A stretch of 64,000 nucleotides of DNA from Methanosarcina mazei S-6. Lineage in GTDB: Archaea > Halobacteriota > Methanosarcinia > Methanosarcinales > Methanosarcinaceae. The stretch lies in contig NZ_CP009512.1 of NCBI RefSeq assembly GCF_000970205.1, forward strand, positions 434,001-498,000, written 5' to 3'. The notes below the pieces were generated by a model. It saw only the letters and a program-made list of their open reading frames with translations. It made no database searches and was not told where the DNA came from. How positions within the stretch are numbered: the stretch's first letter is position 1; each line of letters opens with the position of its first letter. The translations under genes were made by a program, and so were the position numbers. This document shows, one piece after another, positions 18,331-27,718 of this stretch.

Positions 18331-18771
18331 CTAATGATGAGGTTGTTTATATAATTTGTGTTTATTCTGCACACAACCGCCCAAAACTATCTGCTTAATT
18401 CTGTTTTCCCTTTTCCGGACCAGCATACTCTCTTTCTATCCGAGTTTTTTCATTATTCCCTGCATTTTCATTATTTCTCTCAATTAAGCAGAAGTTCTCA
18501 GTAAGAGTATAATTCCCAAATTAAGCAGAAATCTCAATAAGAGTATAGTTCCTCAATAAAACAAAAATTCTCAATTCCTCAATAAGAGACGATTCTATTA
18601 TACAGTACTTCCTTGCAGGGGCAGTACCAGATGACACTTTAAGATGACACATTAAATACTGTCGTGCGTGGGCGTCTCTCAGCTTCAACTCTCATTAAAT
18701 ATTTATTTTAAACTTATGTCTTCCTGCACGATCAGTATTAAAGTGCCGGTTCAGTAGTAACCAGATTTGGC
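18331..18771. other. Spacer with short repeated motifs
   Basis: AT-rich. Between 18480 and 18590 short phrases such as attaagcagaa and tcaataagag recur irregularly, suggesting slippage. The 3' end of the RamA-like gene follows. No gene seen. Confidence 0.4.
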
Positions 18772-20400
18772 TTACTCCTGCTGTGGGGGTTTGAAAACTT
18801 CCAGGTTCTTCCAGTCGAATTTGTCCGGAGGGCAGGCTCTAATGCATTTCTGACAGTGTGCACCTTCACAGAGGTCAGTGCTTATCATAACCCTGTTTTC
18901 TTCGTCAATTGAAATGGCATCGTTGGGGCAGACCTTTATGCACTTCCTGCACTCGGGGCAGTCAGAGACTACCATGGTCATATAGGTCCCTACCCTTTCC
19001 AGTACGTACAGGCCCTCCTCTCCAAGCACAGGGATATCTCTTTCCACGCGCTTATCGACCACAGGGTTGCTTATAGGGTCATCGAGTGACGGAAGCCCCT
19101 TCTTTTTAAGGTATTTCTTAAACATCTTGAAGGGCATCCCCTCTTCCCAGTACGCAAGTTCAAGGACATATGCATCCCTGAATTCCGGAACAGTCGCAAA
19201 CATTATATGAGTGCCTATTATCTGGCTTGCAATGTCCTGAAGCTCCCAGAGCCTCTCCTCTGAAAGCAGGGTCTCCCTTGCAACTGCAAGTGAAGTATTT
19301 CCGAGCTGAGCAATTTTTCCTGTCGAGTAAGGGATTAATCCAATTTTCTGGGCTTTTTCAGCGTCCATGTAAGTTCCGGCAGCCCCTGCCATATAGGCAA
19401 CATCTATATCTGTCATTTCGATGCCTGCAGCCGCACAGAGAGTTATATGCCCTGCTCTGATAGCGCCAATAGCTTTTCCGGCTTCTTTCAGGTCTCTTTC
19501 CGAGAAAGAAATATTGTTCTGCAGGTGAATAAATCCGTCCGGGGTCTTGACTTTCGGAAGTTCAACCAGGCCATACCCTATGGCTTTTTCAATAAGGGCA
19601 ATAACTCCAGTACCTGTGATCCCTTTTGCTTTAATCTTACCTTCTTCAAGGATTTCCCCGGTTTTAGGGTCAACAAGATCCCCAGGGTCGGGCTTCATCT
19701 CTTCGTTCAATACATAGTTCCTCAATGCCCCGTTTTCGAATTCAAAGTCCGAAATTGCAAAGGGAGAAGCAAGGGTTCCGTGCTTTATCTGCTGCCCTTC
19801 AAGCGCAGGACCTGCTGCTGCCGAGCCTGTATAAATGATATCCTTTACTTTGAGTGCCATCTCGGCATTTGTCCCATAATCCGTTGCAATTGATATTTCG
19901 TCACTTTCAAGCATTCCCGATTTGGTTATGAGAGCAAGGGCATCCGCTCCTACCTCGTGTTTTATGGCAGGAGGGACTACAACTTCGCAGTTGAACTCTT
20001 CAAGCCCTGAAATTTCGCTGCTGGGTATTATCCTCGCGTTTCTGGTCTGTTCCTGTATGTTGTACTTCTTTTTCTTCCGTTCCCCTGCGTAAGCCAGGTC
20101 TTCGATAGTGATTCCCTGGAAAATAGACAACTGAATCGGGTTTCCGCAGATTGAAATTCTGTCCAGTTCCTCGCTAGGCACATCAAGCGTCTGGAGCAGG
20201 GTTTTTACCGCATTTACCGATAGCCCATGTGCAAGATCCTGCCCGTAGCGAATTGCGAAGTCCATGTGATCCATCACATTCGCTCCGGGAAGAGGATTTC
20301 TCAGTGTTATTACTGTCCTTTTGATTTCTCTGGTATCCATGTCAATCTTCTGAGCTCGATACCCACTTGTTCCCAGGTCAACTGCAACTCCATATCTCAT
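18772..20400 (-). CDS. RamA-type corrinoid protein reductive activase
   Basis: The 542-residue protein has an ASKHA-fold ATPase body (DUF4445/RACo type; GVAVDLGTSGYR at the N-terminus, ATDYGTNAEM and AGAAGTYMD phosphate loops). A C-terminal ferredoxin domain carries two 4Fe-4S motifs: CxxCxxCxxxCP (around residue 483) and Cx4CxxCxxxCP (around 514). RamA uses ATP to reduce Co(II) corrinoid proteins to Co(I) so that methylamine methyltransferases can work. Length and both clusters fit RamA. No methyltransferase or corrinoid gene is nearby, so it may be RamA itself or a paralogue for another substrate. GAGGGG stands eight bases before the ATG. Confidence 0.85.
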   Translation of the reverse strand: MRYGVAVDLGTSGYRAQKIDMDTREIKRTVITLRNPLPGANVMDHMDFAIRYGQDLAHGLSVNAVKTLLQTLDVPSEELDRISICGNPIQLSIFQGITIEDLAYAGERKKKKYNIQEQTRNARIIPSSEISGLEEFNCEVVVPPAIKHEVGADALALITKSGMLESDEISIATDYGTNAEMALKVKDIIYTGSAAAGPALEGQQIKHGTLASPFAISDFEFENGALRNYVLNEEMKPDPGDLVDPKTGEILEEGKIKAKGITGTGVIALIEKAIGYGLVELPKVKTPDGFIHLQNNISFSERDLKEAGKAIGAIRAGHITLCAAAGIEMTDIDVAYMAGAAGTYMDAEKAQKIGLIPYSTGKIAQLGNTSLAVARETLLSEERLWELQDIASQIIGTHIMFATVPEFRDAYVLELAYWEEGMPFKMFKKYLKKKGLPSLDDPISNPVVDKRVERDIPVLGEEGLYVLERVGTYMTMVVSDCPECRKCIKVCPNDAISIDEENRVMISTDLCEGAHCQKCIRACPPDKFDWKNLEVFKPPQQE

Positions 20401-20672
20401 ATAGATCCCCTCATCTTTTTATTTTTCCGGGTTTTTGACATATCACTTAAGCCGTTTGAGATTTTGTGTAATATTACTTTGAAAAATGACGTATAAATAA
20501 ATGCGGGGATTTATTCTTTATCAAATATTTTAATACCTGGCAAATTTTTTAATTTTCCTGTTCTATGTGTAAAAAATACCTTTTCCGTCTTTGCTTTTTC
20601 TTTTCAGGCGGATTAAATATCCGGACTATTTTACTAAAAAATAGATATCGGGAGAGATACGGGTAGGATATT

Positions 20673-20680
20673 TTTATATA
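20673..20680 (+). promoter_or_regulatory. TATA box of the SRP RNA gene
   Basis: TTTATATA centred about 25 bases before the predicted 5' end of the SRP RNA at about 20701, the usual archaeal spacing. Confidence 0.6.
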
Positions 20681-20700
20681 CTACATATGTCTTTGTATAG

Positions 20701-21017
20701 CTGATGAGCTAGTCCGGGTAGCCCGGCGTTACCTGTAACCCGAAATCGCCGATACGCGGGGGACGAAGCCAAAGGAAGATGTGCCAGAGAGATTCCAGCC
20801 TGAAGTCTCAACTGAGAAGCCCCGTCCTGCTTGGATGGTGCAGGTATGCGGGCCTGCTGGAAAACAGGTTCTCATACCCTAACCGTGGAAACCGGTCGAG
20901 GCCCGGAAGGGAGCAGACTCACTGTGGGCAACCGTCGCTTGCGGGGTCGCGGGGTGGAGAAGAGATCTCAGCCTACTGGAGCTTCCGAGGCGCAGCGACC
21001 TGAGGCGTGCTCATCAC
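20701..21017 (+). ncRNA. Signal recognition particle 7S RNA
   Basis: About 317 nt of GC-rich sequence in an AT-rich setting. The 5' end GATGAGC (20703-20709) pairs with GCTCATC (21009-21015), the archaeal-type helix 1. CCGGGTAGCCCGG near the 5' end is the Alu-domain hairpin. The conserved SRP54-binding domain appears as GGTCGAGGCCCGGAAGGGAG (around 20895-20915) followed by CAGAC. With SRP19 and SRP54 it directs membrane and secreted proteins to the translocon. Ends are set by the terminal helix and may be off by a few bases. Short open frames across it are chance. Confidence 0.92.
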
Positions 21018-21167
21018 TTGATCCATTATTGAATCCATTTGAAAAGTTTGGTTTTATAATATAACTGTGATTTTTCACTTAATCAATCCCTTAAATATGT
21101 TTCTCTCTCCGGAAAAGGTTAAATATATGAAATGCGTTTTAGGGGACGCGTTTCTAAAGTTCAATGT

Positions 21168-21252
21168 GACGAGATAGCCAAGCCCGGTATGGCGCGGGAT
21201 TGCTAATCCCGTGATGCTCCGCATCCCGGGGGTTCGAGTCCCCCTCTCGTCG
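21168..21252 (+). tRNA. tRNA-Ser (anticodon GCT)
   Basis: 85 nt with acceptor arm GACGAGA/TCTCGTC, discriminator G, anticodon stem CGGGA/TCCCG with loop TTGCTAA (anticodon GCT, reads AGC/AGT), a long variable arm as expected for serine, and the T arm GGGGGTTCGAGTCCCCC. CCA is not encoded. A TATA-like ttaaatatat lies at 21119-21128. Confidence 0.96.
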
Positions 21253-21416
21253 TTTCTTTTTTAATATCTTTTTAATTTTTATTTCTTCTTTATCTATTTT
21301 CTTCTCTTTTCTGTATGTACATTTTATATAAGAGCTCTCCTTATACTCTATAAATAAAATTCAATTCTAGCCCTCTTCTCTGTACTGCAACTCAGCGGGT
21401 TAAAGATTATGATAAA

Positions 21417-22133
21417 ATGGACCGAGTTAAAACAATGAAACGGATATCATCAGGAATACCTGAGCTTGACACAAGAATCGGCGGTGGATACCTGGCGGGC
21501 AGGGTTCTCCTTATCACAGGGGATACAGGAACCGGTAAAACAACTTTTACCATTCATTTTCTGCACAGGGCATGCCTTGATGGTAAAAAGTGTGTTCTGG
21601 TTGCAACGGAAGAACTTCCTGAGGATATTCTTGACCTATCCGAAATGCTGGGTCTCGGGCTTACTAAATATTATGAAAATGGTCAGCTTGCTATTGAGAG
21701 GTCCTTTCAGAACCGCTCGGAAAAAGTTCAGACTTCCAAATTCGGTTTCACTCCCGAAGGCCTTGAAATTGAACTGCCCACCCTTTCTGATTATGTACCT
21801 GAAGGAACAGATGTCGTGGTTATTGACAATATAGGGGTTTTCACACTAAGGCTCTCTATACAGGATTTCAGGGACCAGTTTGACGCATTGAATTTTATCC
21901 TGAGCACCAGAGGTGACTGCACGGCAATGTTTGTCATGGACGACACGGCTTGCAAGATGACTCACAACCTTGCCGAATATTCTGTAAGCGGTTCTCTCCG
22001 GCTTATGGTAGACGAAAACCCATATACGGGAAACATTGAACGCTACATAAGAATTCCTAAAATGAGACGGACATGCCTCAGTTTAAACCCTATTAGATTT
22101 GAAATTACCTCATCCGGGATTAAACTCCTTTGA
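21417..22133 (+). CDS. KaiC/FlaH-like RecA-fold ATPase
   Basis: The 238-residue single-domain RecA-fold ATPase opens with the family phrase SSGIPELDTRIGGG, then Walker A GDTGTGKTT (about residues 38-46), an ATEEL segment and Walker B VVVIDN (about 137-142). This is the KaiC/GvpD/FlaH group. FlaH (ArlH) binds ATP in the archaellum motor with FlaI and FlaJ. The next two genes are FlaI- and FlaJ-like, so a motor role is plausible but inferred; 409 bp separate it from them. No clear Shine-Dalgarno precedes the ATG; Met7 is an alternative start. Confidence 0.75.
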   Translation: MDRVKTMKRISSGIPELDTRIGGGYLAGRVLLITGDTGTGKTTFTIHFLHRACLDGKKCVLVATEELPEDILDLSEMLGLGLTKYYENGQLAIERSFQNRSEKVQTSKFGFTPEGLEIELPTLSDYVPEGTDVVVIDNIGVFTLRLSIQDFRDQFDALNFILSTRGDCTAMFVMDDTACKMTHNLAEYSVSGSLRLMVDENPYTGNIERYIRIPKMRRTCLSLNPIRFEITSSGIKLL

Positions 22134-22542
22134 GCCTCTGATTAATTATAATTCTATTCTCTTTTTCAAATAATTTTTCTTTTCAAATAATTTTTCTTAA
22201 AAATCCTTTTTATATTTTCCTGTATGGATATTAGCTTTTAAATTTGAATTCAATTTTCAATACAAATTAAATATAATATATTTTTTATGATTTATCTTCA
22301 TGAAAAGATTTATACTCTTAAACGCTATTTCTTATTTAATTAATTTCAAAATTTTCAGTAGTTTTTCTCTATATTCATTGAAGAGTAAATTAAATTTCGA
22401 ATGAAATATCATTGTTTAGTAACACGATGAATACTATTGGAGACCTTTAACAATTAGGATAAATTTAAACAGAACTTATATTATTATTTTATACTGATAG
22501 CCGAATTTACGAGGGGACTAATCTCCGGTGGGGTGAGCTTCT
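22134..22542. other. AT-rich spacer before the secretion operon
   Basis: No gene seen. Very AT-rich (aaattaaatataatatatttttta around 22263-22287), so the promoter of the ATPase/membrane-protein operon probably lies here. Confidence 0.4.
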
Positions 22543-24999
22543 ATGGTTTCTAAAAACGAGAAATCTCCGGATGACTCAGAAAGATCAGAAAAGAACATGT
22601 GTACAGGCGAGGAAAAAGATGTTCAGGCAGGCAAATCCTATCTTTTACAGGTGCCTGTCAAGAAAATTCCTTATGAAACCGGTGCTAATACGCCCGGTAG
22701 CAGCCCTCAGGCTGGAAAGGATACAGGTGCAGATACGGATAATATCCTGCAGGAAGCTTTAAAAGACGAAACTGCGGGAAATGAAAATGATTTCAATAAA
22801 ATTGCAAAAAATGAGAATGAAGAAGATGGGGATGCTCAAAATGAAAATACTCATCTCCCTGATATGAAAATCAAGGTAGAAAGCCGTAAAACCAAACCTG
22901 TACTGGAATCTGTACAATTTGAGAGTTTTTCCCCGGAAACAGGGGCTGAAGGGGGTTTGAAATCTGAAGTTTTACATGGCCCATCTTTAATTGCAGACGA
23001 GCCCGACAGCGATAAAACGACCTTTTCTGATGGAAATGCGGCTTCTGAACAAAAACCTGCTGTTTCTAAAGAGGCGACTTCTGAAAAGAAAGTTGAACTA
23101 ATTCAGGAAACTGAAAATAAAGGCATTTTTCCCCCTCCGAGAGGGCCTCATCTTGAAGGGACTGCAGGCGATAAAGATGGAGTTAAGGAATTAAAGAGTT
23201 CTCATGAAACAAAAATAGAGAAAAAAGTCCGAACTTCAGGTAAATCCAAAAAAGCTGTCCGGAAGGCAAAAATCAAGAAAAAACCCGGATTCGCCGAAAA
23301 TATGAAAGGTCTTACCCGGGACATAATGGGGATTAAAGAAGGCGAAAAATTAAGTGATAAGCTCAAAGAGTTCTTTGAGGAAGTAAAAACCCCTGAGGGG
23401 GCAAAAAAGAAATTTGAAGAAATAATCCGGAATTTGAAGGACGAGGAAATAAGGGTTCTTCCGCCTTATGATCCGGAAACCTGCGGCCCTCTTCTTGAAT
23501 ATGAAATTCCTGCGGGATTTACTGAAATCGAACGCTACTGGGTAGAAGAGCCTTACGCTTTTGTCAGCATAATAGAAAACAGGGAAATGAAATACTATTA
23601 TGTTATTGAGCCTACTCTAACCGTCTATGAAAAAACTGTTCTTGAAAGGGTCAGAAATAATCTTGAAGACGTTCTTACTCAGGAGGACATGATAACCGGA
23701 AAAGAAAAAGACGTCGTCCTCATTAACAGGTCTATGCGGCTTTTTGATCAATATTACAGTACCCTTGAAGTTTCCTCCATTCATAAAATAATGTATTTCC
23801 TGAGAAGAAATTTCATTGGATATGAAAGGATAAACCCGCTGATTCATGACCCGAACATAGAAGATATTTCCTGTTCCGGTATCGAAATCCCTATTTATCT
23901 TTACCATAGAAAGCACAACAACATCGTGACCAATATCCATTTTGGGGAGAAAGAACTGGATTCCCTTGTTGTCAAGCTCTGCCAGAGGAGCGGCAAGCAC
24001 ATCTCCATAGGAGAACCAATCGTAGATGCGACTCTTCCTGACGGGTCAAGAATTCAGGCAACCCTCGGAAAAGAAGTTACTACAAGGGGAAGTTCTTACA
24101 CAATCCGTAAGTTTAAAGGAGATCCGATAACTCCTGTTGACCTGATGCGGTACGGCACATGCAGTGTCGAAATGATGGCTTACTACTGGATTGCAATTGA
24201 AAACAACATCAGTGTGCTTTTTGCTGGGGGCACGGCCTCAGGTAAAACTTCTCTTATGAATGCTATTTCTCTTTTTATTCCAAGGCTGTCAAAAGTGGTG
24301 TCCATTGAAGACACAAGGGAAATAATGCTCTACCATGAAAACTGGATTGCAGGAGCAACCAGGAAATCGTTCACAGTTGGAGGTACTGGCGAAGTTTCAA
24401 TGTATGAGCTCCTGAAAGCTGCTCTCAGGCAGCGTCCTGAGTATATCCTGGTGGGCGAAGTACGTGGTAAAGAGGCTCTTACCCTTTTCCAGGCAATGTC
24501 GACAGGCCACACCACCTATTCAACAATGCATGCAAGCGATGTGCAGACTGTAGTTAACAGGCTTGAGAACGAGCCTATCAACGTACCTCATGTAATGATG
24601 CAGGCCCTTGGTATCATCTGCATTCAGATGCAGACCTATGTCAATGAGACCAGAGTTAGGAGAACCAAAACAATAGTGGAGATCACAGGACTTGACGCAA
24701 GGTCAGGAAGTCTGAGGATCAATGAACTCTACCGCTGGGAGCCGGTGCACGATAACTTCAAGCGGGCAGGCGATTCCTATGTGCTTAATGAGATTATGAG
24801 AGCAAGAGGATGGAGCCCTGATAAACTCTTTATTGAATTTAAAAACCGGGAGCAAATCCTTGCCTATATGGCAGCAAAACAGATCCGTGATTACGTGAGC
24901 GTTTCCCTTATAGTACATATGTATGCTACAAATCCGCAGCTTGTAATGGAAGCGGTTGGAAACGATACCCTGCGGGATATGGTAGCACATCACAGTTAA
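22543..24999 (+). CDS. Type IV pilus/archaellum-type secretion ATPase (PilB/TadA/FlaI family)
   Basis: This 818-residue ATPase is expected to drive assembly of a surface filament or secretion. Residues 1 to about 240 are charged and low in complexity (Glu, Lys, Asp, Ser) and probably disordered. The conserved part starts near 290. Walker A GGTASGKTS is at about 564-572, followed by the Asp box SIEDTREIML, the Walker B region ILVGEVRG and the His box STGHTTYSTMHA. FlaI proteins are about 550 residues, so the extra N-terminus is the oddity. The stop is 12 bp before the FlaJ/TadC-like gene, so they are co-transcribed. Confidence 0.9.
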   Translation: MVSKNEKSPDDSERSEKNMCTGEEKDVQAGKSYLLQVPVKKIPYETGANTPGSSPQAGKDTGADTDNILQEALKDETAGNENDFNKIAKNENEEDGDAQNENTHLPDMKIKVESRKTKPVLESVQFESFSPETGAEGGLKSEVLHGPSLIADEPDSDKTTFSDGNAASEQKPAVSKEATSEKKVELIQETENKGIFPPPRGPHLEGTAGDKDGVKELKSSHETKIEKKVRTSGKSKKAVRKAKIKKKPGFAENMKGLTRDIMGIKEGEKLSDKLKEFFEEVKTPEGAKKKFEEIIRNLKDEEIRVLPPYDPETCGPLLEYEIPAGFTEIERYWVEEPYAFVSIIENREMKYYYVIEPTLTVYEKTVLERVRNNLEDVLTQEDMITGKEKDVVLINRSMRLFDQYYSTLEVSSIHKIMYFLRRNFIGYERINPLIHDPNIEDISCSGIEIPIYLYHRKHNNIVTNIHFGEKELDSLVVKLCQRSGKHISIGEPIVDATLPDGSRIQATLGKEVTTRGSSYTIRKFKGDPITPVDLMRYGTCSVEMMAYYWIAIENNISVLFAGGTASGKTSLMNAISLFIPRLSKVVSIEDTREIMLYHENWIAGATRKSFTVGGTGEVSMYELLKAALRQRPEYILVGEVRGKEALTLFQAMSTGHTTYSTMHASDVQTVVNRLENEPINVPHVMMQALGIICIQMQTYVNETRVRRTKTIVEITGLDARSGSLRINELYRWEPVHDNFKRAGDSYVLNEIMRARGWSPDKLFIEFKNREQILAYMAAKQIRDYVSVSLIVHMYATNPQLVMEAVGNDTLRDMVAHHS

Positions 25000-25011
25000 T
25001 CGGGGGTATCC

Positions 25012-26961
25012 ATGAACGCTATAAATACCCTGGCATTCAGGATTTTCGGAGAAAAAATTCTTGAAAAAGAAGATAAGTTTGCCCTTCTCAGGATAAAGCT
25101 TCGTCAGGCCCAAATTCCCTTGCCTGTGGAGCAGTATGTTTCAACCGCAATTTTATTTTCCCTGCTTGCGGGAATTTTTGGAGGGCTTGCAGGCTTGCTT
25201 CTCGGGAGTCAACTTTTCCGGGGAATTACTCCGGAAAGCATTGTTTCAATGTTCGGCATCTCGAACAGGGTAACCCGGGCGGTTGAGACTCCTGCATTTA
25301 TCGAATCTCATCTCCCTTTTATCCTTACGGTTATAGGGGGAATCATTCTCTTTTCTATGATTTCTGCCCTTACTTACGGGCTTATCATGGCATACCCGCC
25401 CATGAAGGCTGACAGCAGGAAGCGCGCTATCAACGCATCAATGCCTCATGCAACAGCTTTTCTCTATGTCCTGCAGAGAGGCGGAGGCATGACCATCTAT
25501 GATATCATGAAGTCGCTTTCGAAGCATTCCCATCTTTACGGGACCACCGCCCGTGAATTCGGGAATATTGTCAGGGATATAGAGTACTTTGGAAAAGACC
25601 TTCAGGATTCTCTCTGGGACTCTGCTGACAGGACGCCTTCTGAGCAGTTCAAAGACCTTGTAGACGGTCTGATTTCTATAGTTTCAAGCGGAGGAGACAT
25701 TACTCTTTACCTGAAAAACAAGACTGACCTTTATAAATCGAATGCAAATAAGGAACACAAACGTTTCCTTGAAACCCTCGGTCTCCTGGCAGAGGTTTAT
25801 ATTACGGTGTTCGTTGTAGGTCCCCTTTTCCTTATGGTTATCCTCGTTGTTATGAATATGATCGATAACGGGGGCCCAACCCAGCTCTATATCCTTGTAT
25901 ACGGTGCAATTCCTTTCGGGACTATGATTTTCCTTGTCTTTCTGGATATGCTTACAGGAGATGCGGAAAAGATGCCTGAAGAGCAAATCTCTGCAATCAG
26001 GCCGGATTCTTTCAGCGACGTCAGGGTAAAACCGTTAACCGAAGTTGATGAAGAGCTACTTCAGAAAATGGAGTTCTTTGAAAAGGTCTCCAGAGTCAAA
26101 AGAATTCTCCTGCATCCCATAAGGGCTATGATTGACAGACCTGTATATGCTTTCGTGGTGAGCGCTCCGGTCGCCCTGGGATATTTTGTTTCTGCTTACA
26201 TGGAACACGGGCCTTACTATGGAGGTTTTGTCGAGACAGCATCCACTCTTGACGACTATCTCTATGCAACTCTTCTTATTCTTTTCATTCCTTACATAAT
26301 CTTCCACGAACTTGAAGTCCGCAGGATAAGGCAGATTGAGGACCAGGTTCCTGAATTCCTTAAAAGGCTTGCAAGTATCAACGGTACAGGAATTCTGCTT
26401 GCCGATGCCATTGCCATTACAGCCCAGTCAAATATGGGCAGGCTTAAATCCGAAATTAAACGTACGGTTGCGGATATCCGCTGGAATTCAAACCTTGTAG
26501 ACGCTATGAAGCGTTTTGAAGCCAGGATCCGGACCAACATGACCAGACGTAGCCTGAGCCTTATTGCCAAAGCAAGCGAGTCCACAGGAGATATACATCA
26601 GGTTATCAGCACGGTTGCGGATGATGCAGATATCGAGAAAAACCTCAAGAAAGAGCGTTCTGCAGAGATGTTTATCTATGTCTTTATCATCTTTGTGACG
26701 TTCTTTGTTTTTCTGGTGATAGTATACGTGCTTGCTGCGTTCTTCCTGCCTGCACTTGACGGTTCGAGTAACCCAGCAATGTCCATGGGAGGTTTTGACC
26801 TGAAGGAATACACCCTTCTCTTCTTCCATGCAGCTCTCCTGCAGGGTTTCGGCTCAGGGCTGGTTGCAGGTAAAATGGGCTCGGGAAACATTTCCTCAGG
26901 GATCAAGCACTCCCTTGCGATGATGTCGCTGTCTTATGTGCTGTTCGTTATGTTTATCTGA
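25012..26961 (+). CDS. TadC/FlaJ-like type II/IV secretion membrane protein
   Basis: The 649-residue polytopic platform protein has two T2SSF-type halves. Each has a cytoplasmic helical domain followed by membrane helices: about residues 40-65, 100-130, 255-310 in the first half and about 375-435, 555-580 and 605-648 in the second. It should anchor the ATPase encoded just upstream and the filament base. The ATG has GGGGG eight bases upstream. Archaeal FlaJ has a similar double arrangement. No pilin or archaellin gene is seen in the window. Confidence 0.88.
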   Translation: MNAINTLAFRIFGEKILEKEDKFALLRIKLRQAQIPLPVEQYVSTAILFSLLAGIFGGLAGLLLGSQLFRGITPESIVSMFGISNRVTRAVETPAFIESHLPFILTVIGGIILFSMISALTYGLIMAYPPMKADSRKRAINASMPHATAFLYVLQRGGGMTIYDIMKSLSKHSHLYGTTAREFGNIVRDIEYFGKDLQDSLWDSADRTPSEQFKDLVDGLISIVSSGGDITLYLKNKTDLYKSNANKEHKRFLETLGLLAEVYITVFVVGPLFLMVILVVMNMIDNGGPTQLYILVYGAIPFGTMIFLVFLDMLTGDAEKMPEEQISAIRPDSFSDVRVKPLTEVDEELLQKMEFFEKVSRVKRILLHPIRAMIDRPVYAFVVSAPVALGYFVSAYMEHGPYYGGFVETASTLDDYLYATLLILFIPYIIFHELEVRRIRQIEDQVPEFLKRLASINGTGILLADAIAITAQSNMGRLKSEIKRTVADIRWNSNLVDAMKRFEARIRTNMTRRSLSLIAKASESTGDIHQVISTVADDADIEKNLKKERSAEMFIYVFIIFVTFFVFLVIVYVLAAFFLPALDGSSNPAMSMGGFDLKEYTLLFFHAALLQGFGSGLVAGKMGSGNISSGIKHSLAMMSLSYVLFVMFI

Positions 26962-26973
26962 GTCCTGGGTTTG

Positions 26974-27009
26974 AGGTTAAGCCTTCGAGATTTTTCCGGA
27001 GGCTTACCT
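26974..27009 (+). terminator. Hairpin after the secretion operon
   Basis: AGGTTAAGCCT (26974-26984) pairs with AGGCTTACCT (27000-27009) with one bulged base; T-rich sequence follows (27011-27017). Confidence 0.5.
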
Positions 27010-27079
27010 GAATTTTTATCCAATTTTTACCTGCTTTTTAACCCATTCCTTTTTAATATCTAAAATGAATTTTTAAAGT

Positions 27080-27697
27080 ATGTCTGAAAATCCGAAAATA
27101 AAGAAAATACTTCTGGTCTTTTTTGTCTTTGCACTTCTTCTTTCCGCTTTCTATGCCCTGGACTTCAAAATATCACAGAGCGAGACCCATGTAAACTCTG
27201 GATTAAGTGCTTATTCTTCAGGCAGCCCTGAACTCAACTCTTCTGGCAGGATTTACCTCTATACTGAAGGAGAGGATGCGCTTTCAGTAAATTTGAAAGA
27301 GAAGCTTAAGGAAGACCTTGAAGCAGAAGGTATGGAAGTTATAGCTATAAACTCCATTGAGGAAAAATATGGTTCTCAGGCTCTCCTGGTGAATGTCAGC
27401 AGAGATAAATGGCTGTATACTCCTGTTTACGCTTCTTCAAACCTCAATTTAGCATTCTTTTATACCTCCACAGGTGAAGATACAAAATATTTCGAACAAT
27501 TCAAAAATGGAAACGAGTCTGTTATCTTTGTAAATGACGGTTCTGGCAAAGGGAAAATGTTGATGGATGGGAAAATTGTAGTGCAGGACTCCACAAAAGG
27601 GATTATCTCTTTAAAAGCTTACAGGAAACACCTGGCTGAAGAAGCTGCAGGAAAAACTGTAGAGCAGCTCCTGCAGCATATCAACAAACTTCCTTAA
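27080..27697 (+). CDS. Membrane-anchored protein of unknown function
   Basis: I do not recognise this 205-residue protein. It has an N-terminal signal anchor (about residues 9-27) after a short basic stretch. A mostly hydrophilic mixed alpha/beta domain follows, and the body should be extracellular. There is no Cys pair, pilin-type cleavage site or catalytic motif. It follows the secretion operon after a hairpin, with no Shine-Dalgarno but a TATA-like stretch about 25 bases upstream, so it may be leaderless and separately transcribed. A link to the filament system is possible from position only. Confidence 0.65.
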   Translation: MSENPKIKKILLVFFVFALLLSAFYALDFKISQSETHVNSGLSAYSSGSPELNSSGRIYLYTEGEDALSVNLKEKLKEDLEAEGMEVIAINSIEEKYGSQALLVNVSRDKWLYTPVYASSNLNLAFFYTSTGEDTKYFEQFKNGNESVIFVNDGSGKGKMLMDGKIVVQDSTKGIISLKAYRKHLAEEAAGKTVEQLLQHINKLP

Positions 27698-27718
27698 TCC
27701 TGGTTTTCTGGAGAGGAT

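Noticed and set aside
20779-21064. Short frames across the GC-rich block
   Set aside because: They lie inside the SRP RNA gene.
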